Positions 17,507 through 27,070 of a stretch of DNA of 64,000 bases are shown here, piece after piece. Position 1 is the first letter of the stretch. Every line of letters starts with the position of its first letter. Source of the stretch: Porphyromonadaceae bacterium UBA4262 (GTDB lineage Bacteria; Bacteroidota; Bacteroidia; Bacteroidales; Muribaculaceae); the NCBI GenBank assembly GCA_002396085.1, contig DGWI01000015.1, positions 1-64,000 on the forward strand, in the 5' to 3' direction. The notes below the pieces were generated by a model. The model was not told the DNA's origin and ran no database searches. It saw nothing but the letters and a program-made list of their open reading frames with translations. The position numbers and the translations under genes are program-made.

Positions 17507-17637
17507 TTATCAAGAATTGTAAGAATTAAGGAATTTACTATTTCGTGCTATTTGAGTTTTATAAATTCCCCACTCGTGCAGTTACTATTTATTCCTTAAA
17601 TTCTTTAATTGCACAAAAAAATGTGCAGAGAAACAAA

Positions 17638-17665
17638 GAAATTGCACAAAAATTTGTGCAATTTC
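17638..17665 (-). terminator. Terminator after the GH84 gene
   Basis: GAAATTGCACAAA pairs perfectly with TTTGTGCAATTTC around a two-base loop, 19 bp past the GH84 stop, with a T-rich run following on the minus strand. Confidence 0.65.
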
Positions 17666-17683
17666 TAGTTTTTGCCGTTCGGG

Positions 17684-19588
17684 CTAGTGGCGGAGGCGGG
17701 CGATGAAGGGGGCGAGGGCGGTGGCCGAGGGCTGGGCGGTGCGGGTGGCGAGGGTGATGTGCTCGCCCATGCCGCCCAGAATCTCGAACTGGAAGGCGGG
17801 ATTGTTGTCGTAGTCGACGGCTGGCGGGTTCTCGCCTCGCAGCAAGCCGACGGCCTCGGCAGTCATCGCCTCGAGCCGCAGCAGCCAGGGTCGCAGGTCG
17901 TCGTAGAACAGACGATCGCTGTCGACTGGCGAATTGTGCATCTCCTTGAGCGTCAAGCAGGAAACATGCACTTCGCTGAGCAGGTCGATGAGCAAACCGG
18001 GCGTCGGGCTGCCTCGCTCGACCGACTGCCAGTAGCGCACCACATAGTAGTCGAGCGCATCGTTATCGTAGTAGCGCAAGTGAGGTGCCACGGTGCGGAA
18101 GGCCTTAGCATACCTGGGGCTCAACACAGCCCCAATCGATGCCTCCCAACTGCGCTCGTTGTTGAACGCATCGGTGTTCCAGGTGCAGTCGGCCACGCTG
18201 AACAGTCCAATCTTGGACAACTCGCCCTGCTGCATGGGGTTGACAATGACGGTGTTGGTGCCATGCAACATGGCCGGCAAGCGGTCGGTGTTGATGATAT
18301 GGGTCTCGTCGCGGAAGTTGGTGTACATGTCGGCGACAAAGAGTTTGGTCACATCGTTGTCGTTGCACAGGTAGTTCCACCACCAACTCACCTCGCGCCC
18401 CATCCAACCCTGCACGAGCGAGAGGTCGTGATTGTTGGGCACCGACCACACGTTGCGCCCGGTGATGAAGACATTGACCTTGCTCGGTGTGGGGCGCAGC
18501 GACTCGTAGAACTGCTGCCCACGGTCGAGCGACACCCAACCGTAGGCATAGAGTTGCGGCACATAGCACAAGGGCCCGACCGCATCGGCAGGCGACGCGC
18601 CCGCGCTGTTCCAGCGTGCATCGACACGCTGCTGCAGGGTGGTGAGGTTGTCGGCACACAGGCGCATCACCGCCGGGTCGGACGGCACGCCCACATCGTC
18701 GACAAACACGCCGAACTGACGCACACCCAACCCGTACATGCTCTCGAACTTGCGCATAATCTGGTCGATCACCCCAGGGTTCTTCGCGTCGGCAAAGGCC
18801 TGCCCCGGATGGATGGCCCAGATGAAGTTGACCTTACAGGCATGGGCCGTGGCGGTGATGTCGCGCATCATGTCCTGCGACAGATAGCCGATGTGCTTCT
18901 GCTCGGGCGTGATGCTGGTGGGGTAAGGCTCGCTCCAGTAGCGCGAGTGATACTCATCGCTCTTGGCACCGTACATATAGGTGTTCATCTTGTAGCGCGC
19001 CATGAAGCGGAACAAGTCCTTGGTCACCTCGGCACTGTAGGGCACCCCATAGTAACCCTCGATGATGCCACGGTTCTGCACATCGGCCCAGTCATGGATT
19101 GTGACACAGGGCATGCCCGTGTGCCCACCGTCCAACATCTGCTCGAGCGATGCCAGGCCGCAAAACACGGCATCGGTATTCTCGCCCAGGATGACCACCT
19201 GGGCACTACCTGCCTTGTCGGCAGTGAGGCTCAGGATGTGGCGGTCATACTTAGCCAGTGTGAACAACCCTCGGTCAAGGCGGAGCGCGGTGACACGCTG
19301 GTCGGTCACTCCCTTCGATCCGTTGACTCCCAGCAGCAAGTTTGAGCCTTTGCTACTGACTTTTGCCGTCACTACGGCAGCGAGCCCATGATCGGCAAGC
19401 ACCTGACGAGCACGATCGATGGTAACGGCATCAATGCCCGGCTCAGCCACAATGTTGACTTGCGACGAGAACGCCGCCTGCCCCACCCCGGCGTGTTGCT
19501 CCTGCGGGATGGGATAAATCTGATACACTTGCTTGGCCTGAGATGACATGGCTATCAGAGCCAGAATGAATGCTACTAAGTACTTCAA
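17684..19588 (-). CDS. Secreted GH84 beta-N-acetylglucosaminidase (O-GlcNAcase-like)
   Basis: GH84 enzymes remove beta-linked N-acetylglucosamine, for example from host glycoproteins or hyaluronan fragments. The 634-residue product has a signal peptide (1 to ~18), an N-terminal GH20b-like domain at about 20-165, the catalytic barrel starting at RGIIEGYYGVPYS (173-185), the paired catalytic aspartates in FVDDVGV (Asp297-Asp298) and the conserved WWWNYLCND region. This is the substrate-assisted arrangement of BtGH84. The start is TTG at 19588, since an in-frame stop lies just upstream and no ATG gives a signal peptide. It carries no dockerin. Confidence 0.93.
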   Translation of the reverse strand: MKYLVAFILALIAMSSQAKQVYQIYPIPQEQHAGVGQAAFSSQVNIVAEPGIDAVTIDRARQVLADHGLAAVVTAKVSSKGSNLLLGVNGSKGVTDQRVTALRLDRGLFTLAKYDRHILSLTADKAGSAQVVILGENTDAVFCGLASLEQMLDGGHTGMPCVTIHDWADVQNRGIIEGYYGVPYSAEVTKDLFRFMARYKMNTYMYGAKSDEYHSRYWSEPYPTSITPEQKHIGYLSQDMMRDITATAHACKVNFIWAIHPGQAFADAKNPGVIDQIMRKFESMYGLGVRQFGVFVDDVGVPSDPAVMRLCADNLTTLQQRVDARWNSAGASPADAVGPLCYVPQLYAYGWVSLDRGQQFYESLRPTPSKVNVFITGRNVWSVPNNHDLSLVQGWMGREVSWWWNYLCNDNDVTKLFVADMYTNFRDETHIINTDRLPAMLHGTNTVIVNPMQQGELSKIGLFSVADCTWNTDAFNNERSWEASIGAVLSPRYAKAFRTVAPHLRYYDNDALDYYVVRYWQSVERGSPTPGLLIDLLSEVHVSCLTLKEMHNSPVDSDRLFYDDLRPWLLRLEAMTAEAVGLLRGENPPAVDYDNNPAFQFEILGGMGEHITLATRTAQPSATALAPFIARLRH

Positions 19589-19598
19589 TGCTTAATAG

Positions 19599-19711
19599 TG
19601 AATTGAGAATTGTGAATTGAGAATTGAGAAGGTGCTAATCAACTCTCTACCAGCGCACTGAGCTGTCTTAATTCTAAATTATTAATTCTTAATTATAAAT
19701 TCTAAATTATT
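19599..19711. repeat. Palindromic AT-rich heptamer array
   Basis: Left arm GAATTGA/GAATTGT units, a ~45 bp non-repeat centre, right arm AATTCTA/AATTATT/AATTCTT units. The arms are reverse complementary in character. It fills the gap between the GH84 gene and the upstream aldo/keto reductase gene. Confidence 0.75.
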
Positions 19712-19713
19712 CC

Positions 19714-21060
19714 CTATCGCTTGCGCAAGATCTGCGTGATGCGACCCATCTGGCTGGGGATGCGTATCTGCTGCGGGCACAGCGGTAGACAGTGGCCACA
19801 GTCGATGCACTGCGTGGCGCGTTTGTCGGCTGGCACTCCGGCAAAGTAGGCGTTGACAAAGGCCTCATGCCGCTTGTCGTAGTCGGGATCGGACTTGGTG
19901 GGCAGCGGCAGAATGCCACTGTGCATGGCATCGTTGTAGACCGTGAAGTTGCCGGGGATGTCCACGCCGTAGGGGCAAGGCATGCAGTAGGCACATGTGG
20001 TGCAGGGGATGACGGGGATACCACTGATGCTGTCGGCAATCTTCTCGAGCAGGTCGTTCTCGGCCTCGGTGCAGTTGTCCAGCGGCGAGTAGGTCTCGCA
20101 GTTCTCGACCAAGTGTTCCATCACATTCATGCCACTGAGCACGGTGAGCACCCCCGGTTTGCTGCCCACCCAACGGAAGGCCCAGCGGGCGATGGTGTCG
20201 TCGGGGCGCAGCTGCTTGAGCGCGTCGGCGTGTCCCTCGCTCATCTTGCCCAGCGCGCCTCCACGATACGGCTCCATGATCACAGCCTGAATGTCGTTCT
20301 TCGCCAATTTGTTGTATAGGTACTCGGCATCGGCGTCGGCATCCTTCTCACCACTGAGCGAGGCATGACGCCAGTCGAGGAAGTTCATCTGTATCTGCAC
20401 GAAGTCCCAGTGATACTTGTCATTGTGGTCGATGAGCCAGTCGAAGACCTCGACATTGCCGTGATAGGAGAACCCCAGGTGGCGTATGCGACCGGCCTTG
20501 CGCTCCTCGAGCAAGAAGTCGAGCAACCCGTTGTCGATAAAGCGCGGGTTGAAGTCCTTCATGCCACTCTGCCCGATGCCGTGCAGCAGATAGTAATCGA
20601 TGTAGTCGGTCTGCAACTGCTTGAATGAGTTGTAGTACATCTTCTTGGACTCCTCCAGCGGCCATGTCTCGGGACGATAGTTCGACATCTTGGTGGCGAC
20701 GTAGTAGCTGTCGCGCGGGTGGCGGCTCAGTGCCGTGCCCGTGATGCCCTCGTTGAGCCCGCGGCCATAGATGGGTGCTGTGTCAAAGTAGTTCACGCCA
20801 TGTGCCAGCGCATAGTCCACCAGCTGGTTGACCAACTCCTGGTTGTCGCGCGGCAAGCGCATCATGCCGAAGCCCAGCAGCGAGATTTTCTCGCCCGAGC
20901 CATTCTGCACACGATAGGTCATCATGTTGCCTGCCGTGCTGGCAGGAGCCTTGGTCTTGTCATCTTGCGCCAACGCGCCCATCGGGTTGAATGCCACCAT
21001 GGCGCCTCCCAGTCCCAGCGCACGCAGGAACTGCCGCCTATTCAATTGTCTTTTTGCCAT
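19714..21060 (-). CDS. Tat-exported aldo/keto reductase with two Fe-S motifs
   Basis: The 448-residue product starts with a twin-arginine signal (NRRQFLRALGLGGAMVAF). An aldo/keto reductase barrel follows (LLGFGMMRLPRDN, NYFDTAPIYGRGLNEG with the Asp and Tyr of the active site, DYYLLHGIG). The C-terminal ~90 residues hold two cysteine clusters, CTTCAYCMPCPYGVDIP and CIDCGHCLPLCPQ, typical of 4Fe-4S binding. Such Fe-S AKRs are common in anaerobes; their substrates are mostly unknown. Tat export fits folding with cofactors before secretion. A -7 box lies at 21104-21111. Confidence 0.9.
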   Translation of the reverse strand: MAKRQLNRRQFLRALGLGGAMVAFNPMGALAQDDKTKAPASTAGNMMTYRVQNGSGEKISLLGFGMMRLPRDNQELVNQLVDYALAHGVNYFDTAPIYGRGLNEGITGTALSRHPRDSYYVATKMSNYRPETWPLEESKKMYYNSFKQLQTDYIDYYLLHGIGQSGMKDFNPRFIDNGLLDFLLEERKAGRIRHLGFSYHGNVEVFDWLIDHNDKYHWDFVQIQMNFLDWRHASLSGEKDADADAEYLYNKLAKNDIQAVIMEPYRGGALGKMSEGHADALKQLRPDDTIARWAFRWVGSKPGVLTVLSGMNVMEHLVENCETYSPLDNCTEAENDLLEKIADSISGIPVIPCTTCAYCMPCPYGVDIPGNFTVYNDAMHSGILPLPTKSDPDYDKRHEAFVNAYFAGVPADKRATQCIDCGHCLPLCPQQIRIPSQMGRITQILRKR

Positions 21061-21103
21061 ATATCTTTAGGTCTAAATGTTAAACGGACTATTATTGATG
21101 CTG

Positions 21104-21111
21104 CAAAGTTA
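21104..21111 (-). promoter_or_regulatory. -7 box for the aldo/keto reductase
   Basis: TAACTTTG on the minus strand, 43 bp upstream of the ATG. Confidence 0.45.
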
Positions 21112-21187
21112 CGAAAAGTCGAGCGAAATGGCAAAATAAAAATTTTGCCATTTCCGAGACCAGAGTAACTTGGGCGCAGCCAACGTA

Positions 21188-21235
21188 AGTGAAAAGTTTT
21201 CAGTTTTCGGTTATCGGTTCTCAGTTTTTTAAAGC
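21188..21235. repeat. Heptamer array (half element)
   Basis: TTTTCAG, TTTTCGG, TTATCGG and TTCTCAG units with a 7-bp step. Confidence 0.6.
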
Positions 21236-21244
21236 AAGAAGAAA

Positions 21245-21277
21245 GCGAGTGCCAGCCACTTGGTGGCCAGCACTCGC
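21245..21277 (-). terminator. Hairpin terminator after the cohesin-like scaffold gene
   Basis: GCGAGTGC (21245-21252) pairs with GCACTCGC (21270-21277), with extra pairing inside the loop. On the minus strand it is followed by a TTTCTTCTTGC tract. It lies 30 bp past the stop. Confidence 0.6.
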
Positions 21278-21306
21278 CCTGCGATTCCTCCAAAAATGTA
21301 TTCTTG

Positions 21307-24300
21307 CTACTTGCCGAGCATGAGGTTGATGGCGGTGTTGACATCGGCGATGTCGACCTTGCCATCGCCTGTCACATCGGCATTACCGGGGAAGTCACTG
21401 GCCAGCAACTTGCCCAGCATGACATTGATCACGGCATTGACATCTGCGATATCCACCTTGCCGTCAGCATTCACGTCGCCAACAACTTGGTCACCGGGGT
21501 TGATGCTGGTCTTGTTGTCGATCAGCTCCACTCGCTCGCCGCTGGCATCGTTGGTCTCATGAGCGCCCACGATGTTGCGCAGCCACAGTTGGTGCGTGCC
21601 GCTGAAGTCGCTCGTTGCCTTGACTGTCACCGTGAGCAATGCACCACTGGTGCCGCTGATGGTACGCGACGACATCGAACTGATCCACACGCGTGTGCTG
21701 CCATCGTCCAGTGTGTTGGTGGTCAACGTGTGGTTGCGGCAGCGTGTACCCTTCTCCAACTTGGTCAACGTCAGCCCTGTGGGCAGTGTCAAGTCGCACT
21801 GCATACCAGCATAGGTCTGCTCGTTGTTCAACATCATCTGCACCGTCTTGGTCTGTCCGGCAGCAAGGTCGAAGTTCTCGATAAAGAGGCGGTCGCTGCT
21901 CTGCACGGCTGCACGCGGTGCTCGGGCGGCTCGGTCGGCGACAGGCATATTCACTGTGCCACTGGCCTTACCCAGACCAATGTTGGTGATGCCCGTCAAG
22001 TCGTTGGCATCAACGGTACCATTGGCATCCACGTCGGCAGCACGGAAGTAGAACGGGAACGGATCCTTGTAGAGGATATAGTTGGCTGTGGTCAAGAAGT
22101 CGGCCACATCGACATGGGTGTCACCATTGGCATCACCCAGCATATAGGGCTGAATACCGATGGTTACCTCAACATCATTGGGCTTGATGCGCTGTCCGTC
22201 GATGGTCGACAGAGTGATGTTGCGCAGTGCCATCATGTAGGTGCCCTCCTCCAGGTTCTTGTCAGCCTTAAGGTGGATATAGTACAAGGTGCCCATGTTG
22301 CTCTTGAACGGCGCACTGGTGATTGAGGCCGCCAAAATCTGCATGAAGTCCTGACGCTGCGTGCACGTCAACTCGTGGTCGACCGCACGGTCGCTAAGGT
22401 AGATGTCCGGGTCGCCATACTCGTCGTCAGCCACCTCGATGCCGCCCGTCAGGCGAAGTTCGCACTGCATGGCAGTAATCTTGCTGGAATTTGTCATGGC
22501 GATGGGCACAATGACCTCGTTGCCACGCACGATGGTGAATGACTCAGCACTCAGGTAGTTGCCATCGGCTGCGGGTACTGTCACACGGCAGGTGGCGGTG
22601 ACGCCGCTGCCGTCGGTTGCCGTGGCGGTGATGATGGCGTTACCCACGCTCACTGCCGTCACCACACCCTCGGCATCGACAGTGGCAACACTCTCGTTGC
22701 TGCTAGTCCATACCAACGACTGTATGGTGGCCTCGGCGGGCATCACCGTCGCATGGATAGTGTCGGTCATCTCCACATAGACCTCCATTTCACTCTTGTC
22801 CAAGACAATCTGGCTCACCCATGCCTCCAGCACGGTAACTTGACAAGATGCGCTCAGATTTGACCCATCGGCTGTGGTGGCGGTGATGGTCGCAGCGCCT
22901 TGTGCCACAGCAGTCACCTTGCCTGTTGCATCGACTGTGGCAATATTGTTGTTGCTTGACTTCCATGTCACTGCCTTGTTGGTAGTGTTGTCGGGCTGGA
23001 CATTGGCAATCAGTGTCTCGCTCTCGGTCTTGGCGAGGGTCAACTTCGACTTGTTCAGCGTGATGCCTGTAGCCACACAGGGCTTGACAGTCACAATGCA
23101 AGTGGCAGTGAGATTACTGCCATCAACAGTTGTGGCTACGATGACTGTCATACCCTCGGCCACTGCATGCAGATTGCCCGTGGCATCGATGGTTGCCACC
23201 GCCGGGCGTGAACTGGACCAACTCAATTCTTGCAGCGCATCGCTAGGCAAAATAGTAGCAACCATCTTCCGGGTCTCTCCTATAAACACATCCATTTCAT
23301 CTTTCTCCATGGTGAGCGAGGTGGCCATAGGCTGGGTCACGTGAATCTTGCAAGTAGCACTCAGATTGCTACCATCGACCGTACGAGCGGTAATTGTGGC
23401 ATCACCTATATTCTTAGCAGTCACTGTGCCGTCGGTGGCCACAGTAGCGATGTTTGAATTGCTAGTACTCCACACCACCGTTTTGTCGGTGGCATCGCTT
23501 GGTGTTACTGTTGCAGTGAGTTTGATGTGCTCACCTTGGCGCATGTTTGTTTCGTTCAGGTTTAATGTCAAGCCAGTGGCCAGAATGGGCATGACTGTAA
23601 TGTTACAATTGGCACTCAAGTTGCTACCATCTGTTGTTGTAGCAGTAATGGTCGCAGTTCCAGGCACTATTGCTGTGACTTTACCACTTGAGTTAACTGT
23701 GGCGACATTGTTGTTGCTTGACTTCCATGACACTACTTTGTTTGCTGTGTTACTAGGTGTGACCGTGGCGGTCAGTTGCAACTCACCGCCAGGATAGATG
23801 GTGGCATTATAGGTATTGAGAGAAATACCCGTTGCAAGCACAGGAGTGACACTCACTTGGCATGAAGCGCTCAGTTGGGTGCCGTCGGTTGTAGTAGCGG
23901 TGATGGTACAATTGCCCACACTCACAGCGGTCACCTTGCCACTGGCATTGACCGTGGCGACACTGGTGTTGCTCGACCGCCAAGACACATTCTGCGATGC
24001 GTAACTGGGGGTCACCGTAGCGATCAGCGTTTGCGATGAACCCTGCACCAGCGTTATTGCCTGTTGGTTCAGGGCAATGCTCGTGGCTAGCGTCTCGTTG
24101 ACGGTGACATTACAACTAGTGTTGGTTCCCCAGTAGCCCTCGCCCTCGTCGCTAGTTGCACTGATGAACTTGAAGTCACTGGTGCTGAGCACATACTCAC
24201 CAGCCGCCATAGTGGGAGCGGCAGTGACTTTGAATGTGAACACACTCTGACTATCAACTGTGGGAATAGAAGTGGTCTTGGCCATATTAGCAAGGACCAC

Positions 24301-24663
24301 TCTATATTGGCCATCAACCGTTGCATCAAGAATACTGAACCCATCGGCATTGTTGGTCAGTGACTTGAACGAACTAGTCATCGCTGCACCACTGGCGGTC
24401 ATCCCATCGGGCAGGTTGAAGTAGCATTGCAGCATCCATATGGGTTCAACACTACGCAGGTAGACGGTGACCGTCTTGGTCTCGCCAGCCGTGATCGAGA
24501 AGTCCTCCATGTACATGAAGGTCTGGTTCGAAACAGGCTCCTTTTGAACAAAGTTACCCTCTAGGCGCAACATTTGCCGATTTAGTCGGAATTTTTGCGC
24601 CGTGCCACTGGCGGCGCACAGCACCGCAAGCAGCATCATCAACAGAAATCTTTTCTTTTTCAT
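21307..24663 (-). CDS. Candidate scaffold: three cohesin-like modules, six Big2 domains, two dockerin modules
   Basis: The 1118-residue secreted protein has a signal peptide (1-22). Module order: cohesin-like 1 (~50-188), six bacterial Ig-like Big2 repeats (~192-697, each with VTWKSSNNNIATV-type and GTATITATTTDGS-type signatures), cohesin-like 2 (~703-836), an internal divergent dockerin pair (~840-898, GDANGDTHVDVAD and ADVDANGTVDAND), cohesin-like 3 (~924-1055) and a C-terminal dockerin pair (~1060-1118) ending in LGK. The three cohesin-like modules share F-x-I-x-x-G-(x)n-V then MQC-x-L-x-L-P-x-G, a beta-sandwich pattern like cohesin starts. Calling them cohesins is inference; they could be another adhesive domain. 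The gene starts 25 bp after the LRR-dockerin gene, so both are probably co-transcribed. Confidence 0.8.
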   Translation of the reverse strand: MKKKRFLLMMLLAVLCAASGTAQKFRLNRQMLRLEGNFVQKEPVSNQTFMYMEDFSITAGETKTVTVYLRSVEPIWMLQCYFNLPDGMTASGAAMTSSFKSLTNNADGFSILDATVDGQYRVVLANMAKTTSIPTVDSQSVFTFKVTAAPTMAAGEYVLSTSDFKFISATSDEGEGYWGTNTSCNVTVNETLATSIALNQQAITLVQGSSQTLIATVTPSYASQNVSWRSSNTSVATVNASGKVTAVSVGNCTITATTTDGTQLSASCQVSVTPVLATGISLNTYNATIYPGGELQLTATVTPSNTANKVVSWKSSNNNVATVNSSGKVTAIVPGTATITATTTDGSNLSANCNITVMPILATGLTLNLNETNMRQGEHIKLTATVTPSDATDKTVVWSTSNSNIATVATDGTVTAKNIGDATITARTVDGSNLSATCKIHVTQPMATSLTMEKDEMDVFIGETRKMVATILPSDALQELSWSSSRPAVATIDATGNLHAVAEGMTVIVATTVDGSNLTATCIVTVKPCVATGITLNKSKLTLAKTESETLIANVQPDNTTNKAVTWKSSNNNIATVDATGKVTAVAQGAATITATTADGSNLSASCQVTVLEAWVSQIVLDKSEMEVYVEMTDTIHATVMPAEATIQSLVWTSSNESVATVDAEGVVTAVSVGNAIITATATDGSGVTATCRVTVPAADGNYLSAESFTIVRGNEVIVPIAMTNSSKITAMQCELRLTGGIEVADDEYGDPDIYLSDRAVDHELTCTQRQDFMQILAASITSAPFKSNMGTLYYIHLKADKNLEEGTYMMALRNITLSTIDGQRIKPNDVEVTIGIQPYMLGDANGDTHVDVADFLTTANYILYKDPFPFYFRAADVDANGTVDANDLTGITNIGLGKASGTVNMPVADRAARAPRAAVQSSDRLFIENFDLAAGQTKTVQMMLNNEQTYAGMQCDLTLPTGLTLTKLEKGTRCRNHTLTTNTLDDGSTRVWISSMSSRTISGTSGALLTVTVKATSDFSGTHQLWLRNIVGAHETNDASGERVELIDNKTSINPGDQVVGDVNADGKVDIADVNAVINVMLGKLLASDFPGNADVTGDGKVDIADVNTAINLMLGK

Positions 24664-24688
24664 ATGTATATGCTCTAGAAGTTCTTAT

Positions 24689-26884
24689 TTATTGGTTGTA
24701 TTTCTTTTTGTAAAAAAATATGTTGTCGATGTGCAGCTCGCTACCGGCCACGCCGCCCGAGAGGCACCAGAGGTGGTTGTCGTTGTAGGCAGCGGCACCG
24801 CCCTTAGCTTCGGGGAACACATCGCCATTGTCGGCGCACTGACGCAGCACGCTGAAGGGGATGTCGATGTAGTACCACTCGCCGTTGTGCTCGATGTCGC
24901 CCAGCAGCTTGTGCACGCGGGCACCGTCGAAAAACGCCGTGGGACCGATGGTGAACTTGGCCTGCGCAAAGCCAAAGCCGTGCGAGGTCATGTCGGTGGA
25001 CTTGGCCTTCATGGCGAAGTGCAGCACGTAGGTGTCATCGAGCATGCTGAAGTCGATTCCGCCATCCTGGATCATACCAAAGCCGCTCCATCCCACGTTG
25101 CCCACGGTCAGAGCAATGTGGTCTTCGAGCTGGCCAAACGAGTTAATGCCACTGCAATCGCCGTCCACATAAGTGTTTTCCCAGACATAGAGATGACGGG
25201 TCATAGAGTCGATGTTATAATCTGCCACAATTTTCCCCTCCATAGCATCCCGCTCGGCCTCGCCTACAGTTAGAATTACATAGTCCTTTGCGTTGTTCCA
25301 ATCAAACGTCGGCTCACCAGATTCATCCAATGCTTTATTTATACTGACAAGAGTCGGGATAGAATCGGTTTTCCCAAAAAGCATAATGTCCACAACATTG
25401 TTGACATCGAAGATGTCGACCACGCCATCGCCGTTGACATCGGCATTTGTCAAATTATTTCTCCCAAGCATACAGTTAATAACAGCATTAACATCAAGAA
25501 TGTCAACCATCCCGTCACTGTTAATGTCACCATTGACAGGATCAGTAATGCCGTTGCGATAGTGCAGCGTTACTGTGGGTCCATCGCACAGATAGGTAAA
25601 GGTGGGATTATGAATCGAGCCTGTCCTGTTCAGCACCTCGACCGTGAGGGTCACGTCACAGCCCCCCTCGTCAGTGGGAATCCACTCGGTCTGCAAGTCT
25701 TTCAACTCGTTGGCTGCCACTGGCACGCCCTCGATGACAATATTGGTCACGTCATCGTAACTCTTGGCCACGGGGAAGCAAATCTGATAGGAGCCATTGT
25801 CGATGCGCTCGATTGCCATATTGATGCGCAGATAAAGATCATCGGTAATTTTGTTGCGCAACTTCAGGTGCGAGTACATGATGTTAATAACTTCGCCAGT
25901 AAAGACATCGGTCTCGGTTGTGACCTCGGTCAAAGTAAGTGTTGCCTCGTTGGGCACCACATTTCCATCCTTGTCAACAAACTCGAAGTAGTCGAAGGTT
26001 CCAATCATGTTCTCAAAGTTATTCCAAGGGGTTGTCACTACATACATGTGCTTGGTGTCATCAGGTATGTGTAGTTTGCATGTTGAGTATGAAACACCTT
26101 GAAAGGCATTACTCGCTGTTGTTCTTGTTGTTGGATTACTTATCTCCGAATATATATCCGCTAAATTACTACAGCCAGAGAATGCTTGTGCATTTATTTC
26201 GGTGACAGAGTTAGGGATGGTTACTGAGGTCAGACCAGTGCATTTAAGGAATGCGTAGTCACCGATGGAGGTGACGGAGTTGGGGATGGTTACTGAGGTC
26301 AGACCAGTGCATTTAAGGAATGCGTAGTCACCGATGGAGGTGACGGAGTTGGGGATGGCCACCAAGGTAAGACCAGTGCAGCCGGAGAATGCCCTCTTGC
26401 CGATGGAGGTGACAGAGTTGGGAATAGTAGTGGCTTTGCAACCTGCAAACAGGGTGTTTGTAGCAGTCTCAATAATGCCATTACAATTGTTGCGCGAATC
26501 ATATTTTGTATTGCCTGATGCAACAACCATGCTCTCCAGGCCGCTACAGTTCTCGAATGCACCAAAGCTACTATCGTCGATAGTGGCTACGGATTTGGGG
26601 ATGGTCACTGAGGTCAAGCCGCTGCAGCCATAGAATGCAGCGAACCCGATGGTGGTGACAGAGTAGGTTGTGCCGCTGTAAGTTACTGTCTCAGGGATGA
26701 TGAGGGCACCATTCAGATTAGAGTATCCTCCCGTTCGTTGCTCATATGTCACCGTAACGCTTGTGCCGTCGCTGTTGTAATTATAGCACAAGCCATCGAC
26801 CATAAAATCGTAGGCCGAGGCACTCAGCCCTATCAGCAAGCATGCCAGCAGGGCCATTGTTCTGATTGTCTGTTTTGTTGTCAT
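24689..26884 (-). CDS. Secreted leucine-rich repeat protein with internal dockerin and C-terminal jelly-roll
   Basis: The 731-residue product has a signal peptide (1 to ~24, GLSASA). BspA-type LRR_5 repeats (SVTIPNSVTSIGDYAFLKC units) span about 60-290, followed by a beta-rich middle part. A dockerin pair lies at about 450-505 (GDINSDGMVDILD, ADVNGDGVVDIFD), and a ~200-residue beta-sandwich at the C-terminus ends with HIDNIFFYKKKYNQ, like carbohydrate-binding jelly-rolls. Unlike other proteins here the dockerin is internal. LRR proteins of this kind often bind host or bacterial surfaces. I chose ATG 26884 because an AAGGA stands at a suitable distance; an ATG six bases upstream is possible. 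Confidence 0.85.
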   Translation of the reverse strand: MTTKQTIRTMALLACLLIGLSASAYDFMVDGLCYNYNSDGTSVTVTYEQRTGGYSNLNGALIIPETVTYSGTTYSVTTIGFAAFYGCSGLTSVTIPKSVATIDDSSFGAFENCSGLESMVVASGNTKYDSRNNCNGIIETATNTLFAGCKATTIPNSVTSIGKRAFSGCTGLTLVAIPNSVTSIGDYAFLKCTGLTSVTIPNSVTSIGDYAFLKCTGLTSVTIPNSVTEINAQAFSGCSNLADIYSEISNPTTRTTASNAFQGVSYSTCKLHIPDDTKHMYVVTTPWNNFENMIGTFDYFEFVDKDGNVVPNEATLTLTEVTTETDVFTGEVINIMYSHLKLRNKITDDLYLRINMAIERIDNGSYQICFPVAKSYDDVTNIVIEGVPVAANELKDLQTEWIPTDEGGCDVTLTVEVLNRTGSIHNPTFTYLCDGPTVTLHYRNGITDPVNGDINSDGMVDILDVNAVINCMLGRNNLTNADVNGDGVVDIFDVNNVVDIMLFGKTDSIPTLVSINKALDESGEPTFDWNNAKDYVILTVGEAERDAMEGKIVADYNIDSMTRHLYVWENTYVDGDCSGINSFGQLEDHIALTVGNVGWSGFGMIQDGGIDFSMLDDTYVLHFAMKAKSTDMTSHGFGFAQAKFTIGPTAFFDGARVHKLLGDIEHNGEWYYIDIPFSVLRQCADNGDVFPEAKGGAAAYNDNHLWCLSGGVAGSELHIDNIFFYKKKYNQ
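26221..26358. repeat. Two identical 69-bp tandem LRR-coding units
   Basis: Bases 26221-26289 and 26290-26358 are identical, each encoding one 23-residue LRR. Neighbouring repeats are diverged, so this duplication is recent and may vary in copy number. Confidence 0.9.
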
Positions 26885-27070
26885 AATCATATCCTTTATA
26901 TTTGTTCTCGAGTTCAATGGTTTGCTTGTCTTTCGTCGCATTGCTGATTCGGTCTCCGCACGCGACGACCCTTCAGGATGCTTCCCGCCCTTCATCCCAT
27001 CTTGAAAAGGATGTGAATCGTTTGCCTGTAGAATCGGCTTGAATTGCATGAGTTAAAGCCCATCTTATCC

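Noticed and set aside
17672..19345. A 557-codon plus-strand frame opposite the GH84 gene
   Set aside because: Composition is His/Val/Gly-rich as expected for antisense of a GC-rich gene, and GH84 catalytic motifs are intact on the minus strand.
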